A DNA stretch of 64,000 bases, taken from positions 1-64,000 of the forward strand of contig SCMT01000009.1 of assembly GCA_005502915.1 (NCBI GenBank). The letters are read 5' to 3'. The DNA is from Lysobacteraceae bacterium 2PB (GTDB lineage Bacteria > Pseudomonadota > Gammaproteobacteria > Xanthomonadales > Xanthomonadaceae). The position numbers were made by a program, and so were the translations under genes. This document shows, one piece after another, positions 26,401-37,006 of this stretch. Each line of letters starts with the position of its first letter. Position 1 is the first letter of the stretch. The notes under the pieces are model-generated. The model did no database searches, was not told where the DNA came from, and was given only the letters and a program-made list of their open reading frames with translations.

Positions 26401-26625
26401 TCAGCGGGCGACGTTGTCGTCGTTGCGCTGGGATTCGCTCGAACCCTCGCGCTTGGACTGGTCGCTGAGCTGCGCGGGCTTGTCGTCGTCGCCGCTCACG
26501 CCCTTCTTGAATTCGTTGACGGCCTTGCCGAGGTCCTTGGCTCCGCTGGTCAGGCGCTTGGTGCCGAACACCAGCACCACGATGATCAGCACGATGATCC
26601 AGTGCCAGATGCTGAAGCTACCCAT
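26401..26625 (-). CDS. tatA: Sec-independent translocase TatA
   Basis: 74 residues from the ATG at 26625. [25 protein letters not shown] is the TatA membrane helix and FGTKRL hinge, followed by an amphipathic helix ([12 protein letters not shown]) and an acidic/polar tail. TatA oligomers form the protein-conducting element. tatB follows 39 bp downstream. Confidence 0.97.
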   Translation of the reverse strand: MGSFSIWHWIIVLIIVVLVFGTKRLTSGAKDLGKAVNEFKKGVSGDDDKPAQLSDQSKREGSSESQRNDDNVAR

Positions 26626-26766
26626 GGCGGTTACCACTGCAGAGAGAAGAGGAGCGCTCAGGATACCGCAGTCGCCATGACGGGCGTGTTTGCGCCGGCG
26701 GGCGAGCGGCGCTTCTGCCGCGGGCGTCACGCTGGCCGCAGGGGGCGCCGGCGACGCCGCGCCTGG

Positions 26767-27633
26767 TCACGGCGTGTCCGGCAGCGGTTCGACCTTCGCC
26801 GGGTTCTCGACCGTCTCGAAGGCCTGGGGCTGGGCCTGCGGCTGCGTGGTCGGGACGTTGCCCGGCGTCGGGGTGGCCGACGCCGGCGTGGCGACCACGT
26901 CGGTCGGCGCGGTGTCCTGGCGCGCGGCGCGCGCGGTGGCGCTGGCGTCGGCCAGGCGCTGGCGGAAATCGACGATCGCCTGCGACGGCAGCTCCGGGGC
27001 GCGGTCCTCGAAGATCATCCGCGGCGTGGTGTCCCGGCCGTAGACAGCGGCGTTCGCCTCGTCGTCGATCGACAGCACCGCGCCATCGAGCGACACCCCG
27101 GCGAACAGGCCGCGCGCCCGCGACCAGGACCAGATCTCGGCCTTCATCTGGCCATCGGTGGCGGCGGCGGCATTGCGACCCATCGGGCCGGCGGCCACGC
27201 CTGCATCGGCACCGAGGGTGAACTTGCCGTTGACGATCGAGTCCAGGCCGCGCTCGCTGCGGAACACCAGCACGATGTCGGCCGACTGCACGCCGACCTG
27301 CAGGCCGATGCTGCCGCCGGTAAGGGTGACGAAGCTGGGGTTGGACCAGCCGCCGTCGGCCGTGCGCACCGACAGCACGCCGCGGCCGCGACGGCCGCCG
27401 ACCACCAGGCCGGCCTTGATGGTGTCGGGGATGATGACGATCGCCTTGGCTTCGTCGAGCAGCTTCTCGGGAATCGATGACTCCGGGATCGCCTGGATCT
27501 CGGTCAGCACGCGCAGGGCGTTGCCGGCGCGCGCGTCCTCGGTGGGGCCGGCGTGGGCGGCGGGCGCGGCGAGGGCAGCGGCTAGGACCAGCGGGAGGGC
27601 GAGGGAGAGTGCGGAGCGACGGGGGAGGGACAT
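26767..27633 (-). CDS. SYLF/YSC84-domain lipid-binding secreted protein
   Basis: 288 residues with a signal peptide (LVLAAALAAPAAHA). Residues about 33-220 match the bacterial SYLF (Ysc84/DUF500) domain: PEKLLDEAKAIVIIPDTIKAGLVVGGRRGRGVL, GGSIGLQVGVQSADIVLVF and GVSLDGAVLSIDDEAN. The C-terminal 60 residues are Pro/Thr-rich and disordered. The family binds lipids in eukaryotes; the periplasmic function in bacteria is unknown. Confidence 0.88.
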   Translation of the reverse strand: MSLPRRSALSLALPLVLAAALAAPAAHAGPTEDARAGNALRVLTEIQAIPESSIPEKLLDEAKAIVIIPDTIKAGLVVGGRRGRGVLSVRTADGGWSNPSFVTLTGGSIGLQVGVQSADIVLVFRSERGLDSIVNGKFTLGADAGVAAGPMGRNAAAATDGQMKAEIWSWSRARGLFAGVSLDGAVLSIDDEANAAVYGRDTTPRMIFEDRAPELPSQAIVDFRQRLADASATARAARQDTAPTDVVATPASATPTPGNVPTTQPQAQPQAFETVENPAKVEPLPDTP

Positions 27634-27797
27634 GGGCGGACATCGATGGCCTGCGGGATGGCCGGAGCCTACCGCCCGCGCGATGAACCGCGCCAGTCCA
27701 CGTCGGCGACGAGACGCACTGGCCTCCGGGTGGCGGCACGGTGCGATCCGCCGGTCGCACCTTATGCCTGGCGGCGGCCGGCTGTCATGCTATGCGC

Positions 27798-28784
27798 ATG
27801 ACGCCCGATGCCCCCTCCTCGCCCCGTTCCGCCGTCCTCCTCGTCAACCTCGGTACGCCCGATGCGCCGACCGCGCCTGCGGTGCGCCGCTACCTGGCCG
27901 AGTTCCTCCACGACCACCGCGTGGTCTCGCTGACCCGCTGGCTGTGGTGCCCGATCCTGCACTTCATCATCCTGCCGCTGCGCGGGCCGAAGGTGGCGCA
28001 CAAGTACGCGTCGATCTGGATGGACGGCGGCTCGCCGCTGGCGGTGCATACGCGCGGCCTGGCCGAGGCCATGCAGGCGCGCCTGCCCGACGTGCGCGTG
28101 GCCTGGGCGATGCGCTACGGCAATCCGTCGATCGCCTCGGTCGTCGACGCGCTGCGCGCCGAGGGCGTGCGCGACATCGCCGTGCTGCCGCTGTACCCGC
28201 AGTACTCGACGACCACCACGGCCTCGGTGCAGGACGCGATCGATCGCGTGGCCCGCGCCCATGCCGACACCCGGTTCCGGGTCGTGCAGGACTACCACGT
28301 CGACGCCGGCTGGGTCGCGGCGGTCGCCGATTCGATCCGCGCCCACTGGGCCACGCACGGCCGCGCCGATCGCCTGCTGTTTTCGTTCCATGGCATCCCG
28401 CAGCGTCTGGTGAACGCCGGCGATCCCTATGCGACGCAGAGCCGGGCCAGCGTCGATGCGATCGTGGCCGCGCTGGGCCTGGCGCCCGACGAGGCCCTGC
28501 TGACCTTCCAGTCGCGCTTCGGTCGCGAGCCCTGGTTGCAGCCCTACACCGACGAGACCCTGAAGGCGCTGGCCGGGCAGGGCGTGAAGACGATCGACGT
28601 GGTCTGCCCGGGCTTCGCCGTGGACTGCCTGGAGACGCTGGAGGAGATCTCGGTGGAGAACGACGCGCTGTTCCGGGAGGCCGGCGGACAGGCCCTGCGC
28701 TACATCCCCTGCCTGAACGCGTCCGATGCGCACGCCGCGGCCCTGGCCGGCGTCGTCCGTGCCTTGCCGGGAGGCGCCGCATGA
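27798..28784 (+). CDS. hemH: Ferrochelatase
   Basis: 328 residues from the ATG at 27798 (another ATG at 27792 is two codons upstream). It inserts Fe2+ into protoporphyrin IX to make heme. Visible: AVLLVNLGTPDAPT at the start, GNPSIASVVDAL, LPLYPQYSTTTTASV, the catalytic His in LLFSFHGIPQR, and CPGFAVDCLETLEEI. The stop overlaps the next gene in an ATGA, so the two are translationally coupled. Confidence 0.96.
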   Translation: MTPDAPSSPRSAVLLVNLGTPDAPTAPAVRRYLAEFLHDHRVVSLTRWLWCPILHFIILPLRGPKVAHKYASIWMDGGSPLAVHTRGLAEAMQARLPDVRVAWAMRYGNPSIASVVDALRAEGVRDIAVLPLYPQYSTTTTASVQDAIDRVARAHADTRFRVVQDYHVDAGWVAAVADSIRAHWATHGRADRLLFSFHGIPQRLVNAGDPYATQSRASVDAIVAALGLAPDEALLTFQSRFGREPWLQPYTDETLKALAGQGVKTIDVVCPGFAVDCLETLEEISVENDALFREAGGQALRYIPCLNASDAHAAALAGVVRALPGGAA

Positions 28785-29644
28785 GCCCGACGCCGCACCC
28801 CGCGCTGCTGCGCGAACTCGATCTGCCGACCGCGCGCGGCCGTTTCGCCGGCCTGCGCAACGGCAACGCCGGGGCCGCGCCGCTGCTGGCCCTGCACGGC
28901 TGGCTCGACAACGCCGCGAGCTTCGTGCCGATGGCGCCCTTCCTCGCACACTACGACCTGGTCGCGCTGGACCTGCCCGGTCACGGGCAGAGCTTCCATT
29001 ACCCGGCCGATGCGGAGTACAGCCTGTTCAGCACCCTGCTGGACGTGCTCGCCGCCGCCGATGCGCTGGGCTGGACGCGCTTCACCCTGCTCGGGCATTC
29101 GATGGGCGGCGCGATCGCCAGCCTGCTCGCCCCCGCCGCGCCGGAACGCATCGATCGCCTGCATCTCATCGAGGCGATCGGCCCGCTGGCCGCGCCGGAA
29201 GACACCACCGCCGAACGCCTGCGCGACGCGGTCGCCAAGCGCCGCGCGCTGGACGGCAAGCGCAAGCGCGTGTTCGACGACCCGGAGCTGGCGGTGCGCG
29301 CGCGCATGCAGACCAACATCACCACGCTGGACGAGGACTCGGCGCGGCTGCTGGTCGGCCGCGGCCTGAACGTCCTGCCCGATGGCTACGAATGGAGCAG
29401 CGATACCCGCCTCACCCTGCCGACGGCGGTGCGCATGTCCGAGACGCAGGTCGCCGACTGCCTGCGCGCGATCGCCTGCCCGGTGCGGATGGTGATGGCC
29501 GATCCCGCGCCGCCGTACATCCCGACCTCGATGCGCGACGGTCGCATCGCCTGCGTCCGCGACATCGCCTGCACCGTGCTGCCCGGCAGCCACCACCTGC
29601 ACATGACCCATCCCCGCGAGGTCGCGGCGGCACTGCACCTGTAG
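28781..29644 (+). CDS. Alpha/beta hydrolase
   Basis: 287 residues. LALHGWLDNAASF provides the oxyanion-hole HG, LLGHSMGGAIAS the nucleophile elbow, and PGSHHLHMTHP the catalytic His. It overlaps the hemH stop codon by 4 bp and is probably co-translated with it. Substrate is unknown. It resembles the abhydrolase proteins that often accompany housekeeping genes in xanthomonads. Confidence 0.88.
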   Translation: MSPTPHPALLRELDLPTARGRFAGLRNGNAGAAPLLALHGWLDNAASFVPMAPFLAHYDLVALDLPGHGQSFHYPADAEYSLFSTLLDVLAAADALGWTRFTLLGHSMGGAIASLLAPAAPERIDRLHLIEAIGPLAAPEDTTAERLRDAVAKRRALDGKRKRVFDDPELAVRARMQTNITTLDEDSARLLVGRGLNVLPDGYEWSSDTRLTLPTAVRMSETQVADCLRAIACPVRMVMADPAPPYIPTSMRDGRIACVRDIACTVLPGSHHLHMTHPREVAAALHL

Positions 29645-29710
29645 ACAGGCCAGTACCTGGCCTGTCGCCGGGCCTGCGGGATTCCCGGGCAAGCGCGCGA
29701 TAATCCCGCC

Positions 29711-30550
29711 ATGAGCCAGCCACCCGCCCCCGATTCCGCCATGACCCATCCCGACCTCCCGCTCGGTCGCGAGGTCGCCTATCCCGACCGCTACGATGCC
29801 GGCCTGCTGTTCCCGATCCCGCGCGCCCTGGGTCGCGGCGAGATCGGCCTGCGCGACGACGCGCTGCCCTTCGCCGGCCACGACCGCTGGCATGCCTACG
29901 AGCTGAGCTGGCTGGATGCGCGCGGCAAACCGGTCGTCGCCACCGCCACGCTGGCGGTACCGGCGGCATCGCCGCACCTGGTCGAATCCAAGTCGCTCAA
30001 GCTCTATCTGAACTCGCTGAACGCCGCGCGCTTCGCGTCCCCGGAGCGCGTGCGCGAGACCATCGCCGCCGACCTGTCGCGCGCGGCCGGCGCGCCGGTG
30101 TCGGTCGAGTTCGGCCTGCCGCCCTTCGAGGCCGACGACGGCGCGACGTCGATCGACGATCTCGACGTGGACATCGACCGCTACGGCCCGCCGGATGCGT
30201 CGCTGCTCGCCGTGCACGACGATGTCGTCGAGGAGACCCTGCGCTCGGACCTGCTGAAGTCGAACTGCCCGGTCACCGGCCAGCCCGACTGGGCGACGGT
30301 GCGCATCGCCTATCGCGGCCCGCGCATCGACCGCGCCGGCCTGCTGCGCTACCTGGTGTCGTTCCGCGACCACGCCGAGTTCCACGAACAGTGCGTGGAA
30401 CGCATCTTCGTCGACCTGCTCGCGCATGGCCGCTGCGAAGCCCTGTCGGTCGAAGCGCGCTACACCCGCCGCGGCGGGCTGGACATCAATCCGTGGCGGG
30501 CGCTGCCGGGCACGCCCGCGCCGCATGCGGGGCGCGACCTGCGCCAGTGA
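29711..30550 (+). CDS. queF: NADPH-dependent 7-cyano-7-deazaguanine reductase (preQ0 reductase)
   Basis: 279 residues, the long bimodular form of QueF found in gammaproteobacteria. It reduces the nitrile of preQ0 to preQ1 for queuosine tRNA modification. The QueF motif [14 protein letters not shown] lies in the N-terminal module; the C-terminal module contains [14 protein letters not shown] with the catalytic Cys and [10 protein letters not shown]. It stands alone in its transcription unit. Confidence 0.97.
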   Translation: MSQPPAPDSAMTHPDLPLGREVAYPDRYDAGLLFPIPRALGRGEIGLRDDALPFAGHDRWHAYELSWLDARGKPVVATATLAVPAASPHLVESKSLKLYLNSLNAARFASPERVRETIAADLSRAAGAPVSVEFGLPPFEADDGATSIDDLDVDIDRYGPPDASLLAVHDDVVEETLRSDLLKSNCPVTGQPDWATVRIAYRGPRIDRAGLLRYLVSFRDHAEFHEQCVERIFVDLLAHGRCEALSVEARYTRRGGLDINPWRALPGTPAPHAGRDLRQ

Positions 30551-30684
30551 GCGCGCGCGTCGTCGGCTTCCGCATGAACGCGCGCTGTCGCGTCCGACGG
30601 AGGAAAAAAGACCGGAATGCCATGGATTCTTAACACTTTCGCGTGTCACTGTGTCCGCGCCTTTCCGGCAGGAGCCCTCCAGAC

Positions 30685-31041
30685 ATGACCACGCCCGACA
30701 AGAAACCCGACTTTTCGAACGTCCAGACCACGGTGACGAGCACCGAGCAGATCCGCCCGGACTTCAGCAACGTCCAGACCACGGTCACCTCCACCGAGGA
30801 GATCGTCGGCGGCGAAGGCGGTGGCGGCGGCACCGGCGAGCAGACCTACACGATCGAGAAGGGCGACACCCTCTCCGCCATCGCCAAGCGCTTCTATGGC
30901 AAGGCGAAGTTCTGGCCGAAGATCCACGAAGCCAATCGCGACACGATCGAGGATCCCGATCGCATCTTTCCCGGCCAGGTGATCCGCCTGCCGGCCATCG
31001 ATATCGATGGCGACGGCGACCTCGACGATCCGTCCGCCTGA
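30685..31041 (+). CDS. LysM-domain protein with duplicated N-terminal segment
   Basis: 118 residues from the ATG at 30685 (GGAG upstream). There is no signal peptide. Residues about 8-41 contain two tandem 17-residue repeats (PDFSNVQTTVTSTEQIR / PDFSNVQTTVTSTEEIV). A Gly-rich linker and a single LysM domain follow (TYTIEKGDTLSAIAKRFYG ... IFPGQVIRLP). It resembles the LysM half of YgaU/Kbp-type proteins but has no BON domain. Confidence 0.85.
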   Translation: MTTPDKKPDFSNVQTTVTSTEQIRPDFSNVQTTVTSTEEIVGGEGGGGGTGEQTYTIEKGDTLSAIAKRFYGKAKFWPKIHEANRDTIEDPDRIFPGQVIRLPAIDIDGDGDLDDPSA

Positions 31042-31096
31042 TCGCGCCCCGTCCCCCCGATCCCTTGTTCCCTGTCCGCATTTCGAACGGAGCACC

Positions 31097-31609
31097 ATGC
31101 CCATGACCCGCACCCTCAAGACCCCGCTGTCGCAGGCCCTGCTCGTCGCCGTGATCGGCGCCGCCACCATCGTCGGCTGCAAGAAGGAAGAGGCCGCGCC
31201 CGCCGCGCCGCCGGCCGCCACCGAACCCGCTGCCGCCCCCGCGCCTGCGGCGCCCGCCACCGCTTCGGTGTCCACGGTCGACATCGGCAATGCCGTCGGC
31301 GCGGACATGAAGGTGTCCTCGCCCACCGCCACCTTCAAGCCGAACGAGACCTTCCACGTCGCCATCGGCACCGCCACCAGCGACCCGGCCGCGACCGTCG
31401 CCGGCAAGGTCAGCGTCAAGCTCGTCTACATGGACGGCACCGAGGAAATGGTCGTCAACGACGAGAGCCGCGACATGAACCTCACCGGCGCCGGCTCGAC
31501 CAACTTCCAGTTCGCCAAGCCCGGCGGCTGGCCGGCCGGCAAGTACAAGGTCTACGTCTCGATGAACGGCAACGTCGTGCAGACCAAGGAAATCGAAGTC
31601 ACCAAGTGA
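31097..31609 (+). CDS. Probable secreted lipoprotein, unknown function
   Basis: 170 residues. The signal ends ATIVGC, a lipobox, so the Cys is likely lipidated. A 45-residue Pro/Ala/Glu-rich linker is followed by a beta-rich domain with NETFHVAIGTATSDPAATVAGK and GKYKVYVSMNGNVVQTKEIEV, reminiscent of immunoglobulin-like folds. It starts 55 bp after the LysM gene and may be co-transcribed. No family name can be given. Confidence 0.8.
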   Translation: MPMTRTLKTPLSQALLVAVIGAATIVGCKKEEAAPAAPPAATEPAAAPAPAAPATASVSTVDIGNAVGADMKVSSPTATFKPNETFHVAIGTATSDPAATVAGKVSVKLVYMDGTEEMVVNDESRDMNLTGAGSTNFQFAKPGGWPAGKYKVYVSMNGNVVQTKEIEVTK

Positions 31610-31631
31610 GCCCTGCGACCCGGTGATGTCC

Positions 31632-31663
31632 CGAAGGGCGCGACTCCGGTCGCGCCCTTCGCA
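31632..31663 (+). terminator. Hairpin terminator after the lipoprotein gene
   Basis: A 13-bp stem CGAAGGGCGCGAC / GTCGCGCCCTTCG with a TCCG loop, then CATTTCG. The stem is strong but the U-tract is weak. Confidence 0.65.
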
Positions 31664-31735
31664 TTTCGGGCAGCAAGCGGCCGGCGGCAGCGCGGCGCGT
31701 GGATTACCCTATGCGCCCGCTGCAGGAGCCCCGCC

Positions 31736-32443
31736 ATGTCCGCCAACGCCATCCTCGACGACGCCCAGCTGGAGCGCCTGTCCGACCTGCTCGACACCCG
31801 TGCGGTGCCGTTCAAGGGATTCAACCTCGAAGCGCTGGACGGCTTCCTCTCCGCCCTGGCGGTCGGCCCCGAGGCCGTGCCGCCGGAGGAATGGCAGCCG
31901 GTGGTCTGGGGCGGCAAGCCGCCGCGCTGGGACAACGCCGGGGAAGCCGCCGAGGTCGACGGCCTGCTGCAGGCGCACTGGAACCTGGTCACCCAGCGCG
32001 TGCGCCACGGCAGCGACGAACTGCCCGATGCCCTCGCGCCGCTGCTGTGGCTGCCGGAAGACCCGTCCGAACACGAGGACGACGAACTCGACGTCGGCCG
32101 CGACTGGGCCTACGGCTTCTTCCGTGGCGTCGAACTGCGCGAAGCCCAGTGGGAAGCCTGGCTCGACGAACACGACTGGATCGACGAGATCTTCGGCATG
32201 CTCGACCGCCTCGCCAGCGGCGAAGTCATCGGCGAGGACCCGACCGCCGAACCGACCCCACTGGAGTACCGCGAGCGCCTGGGCATCGTCATCGAACTGC
32301 CGTCGATGCTCGCCGACCTGCACCATCACCGCATCGACGCCCTGACCCCGCGCACGCCGCTGAAGCGCGAAGCGAAGCCCGATCGCAACGATCCCTGCCC
32401 CTGTGGCAGCGGGAAGAAATACAAGAAGTGCTGTGGCGCGTGA
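31736..32443 (+). CDS. YecA/UPF0149 family protein with C-terminal SEC-C zinc motif
   Basis: 235 residues. The N-terminal 180 residues match the YgfB/YecA fold ([37 protein letters not shown]). The C-terminus is a SEC-C zinc-binding motif ([19 protein letters not shown]), as at the end of SecA. Proteins of this type are thought to bind ribosomes or unfolded chains, by analogy to SecA and YecA. Confidence 0.92.
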   Translation: MSANAILDDAQLERLSDLLDTRAVPFKGFNLEALDGFLSALAVGPEAVPPEEWQPVVWGGKPPRWDNAGEAAEVDGLLQAHWNLVTQRVRHGSDELPDALAPLLWLPEDPSEHEDDELDVGRDWAYGFFRGVELREAQWEAWLDEHDWIDEIFGMLDRLASGEVIGEDPTAEPTPLEYRERLGIVIELPSMLADLHHHRIDALTPRTPLKREAKPDRNDPCPCGSGKKYKKCCGA

Positions 32444-32593
32444 GCCGTCGCGTTTGCGGGCCACTGGCCCGCGCGGCTGCGAACGCCCGCACACGGATGT
32501 GCGGGCCGGTGCTTGCGATCCGATGATGCCGCGCCATGGATGGCCGCCATGCACATCTCTCTTTGTCCGGCGAGCGGTGCGCCGGGGCGCACC

Positions 32594-33775
32594 CTATGAC
32601 CGCTTCTTCCACGCCGCCAGCACTTCCGCCTCGCGCTCGGGCTTGATGCCGGCGCGCGGGCCGGCCTTCCGGCGTTCCTCGGGCAGGGCGTCGTACCAGG
32701 CCAGCGTCGCGGCGACGGTGTCGGCGATGCTGCGGAACGTCAGTCCCGCCTCGACGGCCTTGCGGTTGCTGCGGGTGTGGAAGCCTGCGCTGTCGCCGGC
32801 GTTCGGCACCCAGGCGGGCATGTCGCCCCAGGGCGTCACGTTCTGCGCGGCGAGGAAGTCCGCCGGCACGAAGGTCAGGGTCGCGCCCTGCGTGGTCGAG
32901 GCGCGCACGCCGTACAGCAGCGCGGCCATGTCGAGGTCGTAGTCGGGGCCGAACGCATTGAACACGCCCTGCGTGTCCTGTTCGGCGAGGCGGATCATCC
33001 ATTCGCCGAGGTCGCGGGCATCGATGATCCGCACCGGGTCGCGGCCGTCGCCCGGGCACAGTACTTCGCCGCCGCGTCGCAGGCGCAGTGGCCAGTAGGT
33101 GAAGCGGTCGGTCTCGTCGCCGGGGCCGACGATCAGGCCCGGACGCAGGATCGTGCTGCGTTCGCCGAAGTGCTTCCGGGTCTCGGCTTCGGTCGCCGCC
33201 TTCAGCCCGGAATACTTGCCCATGTCCGCGCGCAGCGAGGCCATCGTTTCCTTCAGCGGATCGCCCTCGAAGGTGGCCAGCGCTGCGGTTTCGTCCTGGC
33301 CGCGCGTCGCGTTCTCGGCATAGGCCGAGAGGCTGGAGATCATCATGTAGCTGCCGACGCGACCCTTCAGCACCTGCGCCGCGTCGCGGATCCATGCCGG
33401 CACGCTGCTCGGGTTGTCGATGCACACGTCCCAGCGCCGACCCTTGGCCACGGCCTCGGCCAGCGAGGCGTAGTCGTTCCTGTCGCGGTCGCCGAGCAGC
33501 TGTTCGACCTGCGACGACCATTCCGGCTGCTTGCGGCCGCGATTGAAGATCGTGATCCGGTGGCCGCGCGCCAGCGCGTAGCGCACCTGGTGCGGTCCGG
33601 TCAGGCCGGTGCCGCCGAGGATCAGGATGTCGAGGGGCTTCGACGCCCGTGCCGGTGCGGGCGGCGGCGTTGCGGGCGAGGCTTGTACCGCTGCGCCGGC
33701 GGACAGCGCCGCCATGCCCAGGGGTGACATGCCCAGGGCAGCCAGCTTCAACAGTTCGCGGCGATCGATCGGCAT
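32594..33775 (-). CDS. NAD-dependent epimerase/reductase-like protein with Tat signal
   Basis: 393 residues from the ATG at 33775. The N-terminus MPIDRRELLKLAALGMS has twin arginines and a hydrophobic stretch ending before an Ala/Pro-rich linker, so it is a Tat-exported protein candidate. A Rossmann domain follows (LDILILGGTGLTGPHQVRYALARGH) with SDR-like RPGLIVGPGDETDRF and a DPVRIIDARDLGEWM segment. Such proteins are annotated as epimerase/dehydratase family; cofactor-bound folding before export would explain Tat use. Substrate is unknown. Confidence 0.85.
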   Translation of the reverse strand: MPIDRRELLKLAALGMSPLGMAALSAGAAVQASPATPPPAPARASKPLDILILGGTGLTGPHQVRYALARGHRITIFNRGRKQPEWSSQVEQLLGDRDRNDYASLAEAVAKGRRWDVCIDNPSSVPAWIRDAAQVLKGRVGSYMMISSLSAYAENATRGQDETAALATFEGDPLKETMASLRADMGKYSGLKAATEAETRKHFGERSTILRPGLIVGPGDETDRFTYWPLRLRRGGEVLCPGDGRDPVRIIDARDLGEWMIRLAEQDTQGVFNAFGPDYDLDMAALLYGVRASTTQGATLTFVPADFLAAQNVTPWGDMPAWVPNAGDSAGFHTRSNRKAVEAGLTFRSIADTVAATLAWYDALPEERRKAGPRAGIKPEREAEVLAAWKKRS

Positions 33776-33899
33776 GGTCCAGGCTCCGTTGGCGAGGATT
33801 CGATCCTGCGCCCCTTGGCGCCCGGGGCTCCCGTGCCGGAAGTCAGCGCGGGCTTGCCTGCCTTGGCCGCATGGGCCGGAAGGACGCTCGCAGAAAGAC

Positions 33900-33925
33900 G
33901 ATGCCCCGGGCGAACCCGGGGCATC
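33900..33925 (-). terminator. Hairpin after the alpha-lytic-type protease gene
   Basis: A perfect 11-bp stem GATGCCCCGGG / CCCGGGGCATC with a 4-nt loop; on the minus strand GTCTTTCTG follows. Confidence 0.65.
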
Positions 33926-33964
33926 GAGGGGCTGCATGGATACGGACGATCATTCCGTCGAAAA

Positions 33965-35137
33965 TCAGCCCAGCGTCAGGGTCAGGCCGAAACGGCTGAT
34001 CAGCGGGTTGATCGGCTGGAACCAGGTGACCGGGGTCGCGACGCTGCAGTTGGTGTTCTGGCCGGCCGGCAGCTGGCCGCCCGAGGTCACGCCCTGGGCC
34101 TGGCCCGAACCGGTGATCCACGAACCGCCGGAGTCGCCGCGACCGGCGCACGCGGTGGAACGGGTCAGCCCGGTTACGTTGCCCTGGCCATAATTCACCG
34201 TGTTGTTGTAGGACACGATCGTGCCGCAGCGCCAGCCGGTGGTGCTGCCCGAACGGCAGACCGCCGCGCCAATCGCCGCCTGGGTGCGGCCGAGCACGCG
34301 CTGCACGGTGCCGTCGTACCTGCTGACCTGGCCGAGCAGGGTGTCGGTGCTGCGCACGCTGGCCCATGCCATGTCGCCGCCCGGGTAGTAGTGCGCCTGC
34401 ACCGAGCCCACGGTCGTGCCCGAAATGCCCACCGTCGTGCCGATGCCGCCGCAGTGACCGGCCGTGGCGAAGCCCTTCGCACCGCCGCGCGTGGCCGAGA
34501 AGCCGATCGAGCAGCGGCCGCCGCCCGAGGTGTAGGCGATGCCGCCGATCACGCTGACGAACGGCGTCGGTGCTTCCAGCTGCGAGGCTTCGAAGCGGAT
34601 CATGCCGGCGTCGACGCCGCTGACCGCGATGAAGTCGATGGCGTTCAGGGCATAGCCCGGCGCCACCGTCACCACCACGCTGTTGCTCGGCAGGTCCACG
34701 CCCCAGGCGTGCACGCCCTGCAGCGCGGTCTTGTTCGACAGCGCATGCACGCGGTTCAGGCGTTCGACCGCGCCGTCGAGCTGGCGCAGCGAATAGCGGG
34801 CGTTGCGCAGGTCGACGCCGGCGATCTTCGCGCCGCGCACGGCGCCGGTGCTGGCCACGACGTAGCGATAGTTGCCGTCGCTGCCGCGCTCGAGCCAGCC
34901 GCCGGCATAGCGGTCGCCCAGCTGGCGCGCCAGGCGCGCTTCGTTGAGGAAGGCGGTGCGTTCAGCGGTGAAGTACTGTGCCAGCTGCGCATCGTTCAGG
35001 CGCAGGTCGCGCTTCATGCTGTCGGCGACGACCTTGCTCAGCACGGGGCGGTCGGCGGCCGAGGCGTTGCCGATGGCGAACACGGCGGCGGCCAGCGAGA
35101 GGGCGATGACGGTGCGGCGGGAATTGCGATGAGACAT
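33965..35137 (-). CDS. Alpha-lytic-type secreted serine protease (S1E)
   Basis: 390 residues from the ATG at 35137, with AAGGAGC upstream. A signal peptide (to about residue 27) and a propeptide of about 165 residues, which in this family is a folding catalyst, precede the mature domain near VSVIGGIAYTSGGGRCSIGF. Catalytic triad: H228 (TAGHCG), D255 (GGDMAWAS) and S336 (GRGDSGGS). Cysteine pairs flank the His and the Ser region. It is very close in plan to the Lysobacter alpha-lytic protease and probably serves extracellular bacteriolysis or protein feeding. Confidence 0.96.
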   Translation of the reverse strand: MSHRNSRRTVIALSLAAAVFAIGNASAADRPVLSKVVADSMKRDLRLNDAQLAQYFTAERTAFLNEARLARQLGDRYAGGWLERGSDGNYRYVVASTGAVRGAKIAGVDLRNARYSLRQLDGAVERLNRVHALSNKTALQGVHAWGVDLPSNSVVVTVAPGYALNAIDFIAVSGVDAGMIRFEASQLEAPTPFVSVIGGIAYTSGGGRCSIGFSATRGGAKGFATAGHCGGIGTTVGISGTTVGSVQAHYYPGGDMAWASVRSTDTLLGQVSRYDGTVQRVLGRTQAAIGAAVCRSGSTTGWRCGTIVSYNNTVNYGQGNVTGLTRSTACAGRGDSGGSWITGSGQAQGVTSGGQLPAGQNTNCSVATPVTWFQPINPLISRFGLTLTLG

Positions 35138-35500
35138 GTGAATTCGCTCCTTGAATTGATGGAAACCACGTCTTGGGGCGTTGCCCCGGGCATCCGCTGG
35201 GTCTTCCGCAGGTCTTGCCGATACCCGTCGGATCCCGGACAACCTCAACGCCGTTCCTGCGGCGGGCCGGACAACCGGACCGAAGACACGTGCCGGCCTC
35301 ATCGACCGCGGAACGCACAGACCGTAGCGCCCCCGGCGCACGCCATCCGTGCGGCTGCTCGCAGAACATCCAAGTCCGGCATGCAGATCTTGGCCGATGC
35401 CGCGCCGGTCGCAGAGGGCTCGCCCTTCCCCCCACCCCCCGCGACCCGCGACAATAGCGGTCTTGGCCGGCGGCCTGCCGGCCTTCATGGAGACCAGTGA
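35138..35500. other. 363-bp gap between divergent protease and icd genes
   Basis: I see no gene with convincing coding character here. It must contain both promoters. A GACAAT near 35450, about 50 bp before icd, could be a -10 box, but no matching -35 was found. Confidence 0.5.
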
Positions 35501-36829
<1,329 letters not shown>

Positions 36830-36855
36830 TCCGCGCGCGCCTCGCGTCGCATGCG

Positions 36856-36885
36856 AAAGCCCGGCGGAAACGCCGGGCTTTTTCT
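36856..36885 (+). terminator. Intrinsic terminator after icd
   Basis: A stem AAAGCCCGGCG / CGCCGGGCTTT with a GAAA loop, then TTTC. Confidence 0.9.
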
Positions 36886-36908
36886 TGCCCGGAAAACGAC
36901 CGTGCATG

Positions 36909-36931
36909 AAAAAGCCGCCCCGGAGGGCGGC
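36909..36931 (-). terminator. Intrinsic terminator of the 79-residue gene
   Basis: On the minus strand GCCGCCC-TCCG-GGGCGGC is followed by TTTTTC. It lies 75 bp beyond the stop of the small gene and supports its being expressed. Confidence 0.85.
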
Positions 36932-37006
36932 CCGATGGGTAGCGCGACATGGATGCGGACGGGGTCGTCCGATCGACCGGTGCGTCGTGCCTGGATGCGG
37001 CCCCGA

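Noticed and set aside
27158-28780. Fusion of the alpha/beta hydrolase with an upstream 540-codon segment
   Set aside because: The upstream part overlaps the SYLF gene and hemH in another frame; the hydrolase has its own ATG overlapping the hemH stop.
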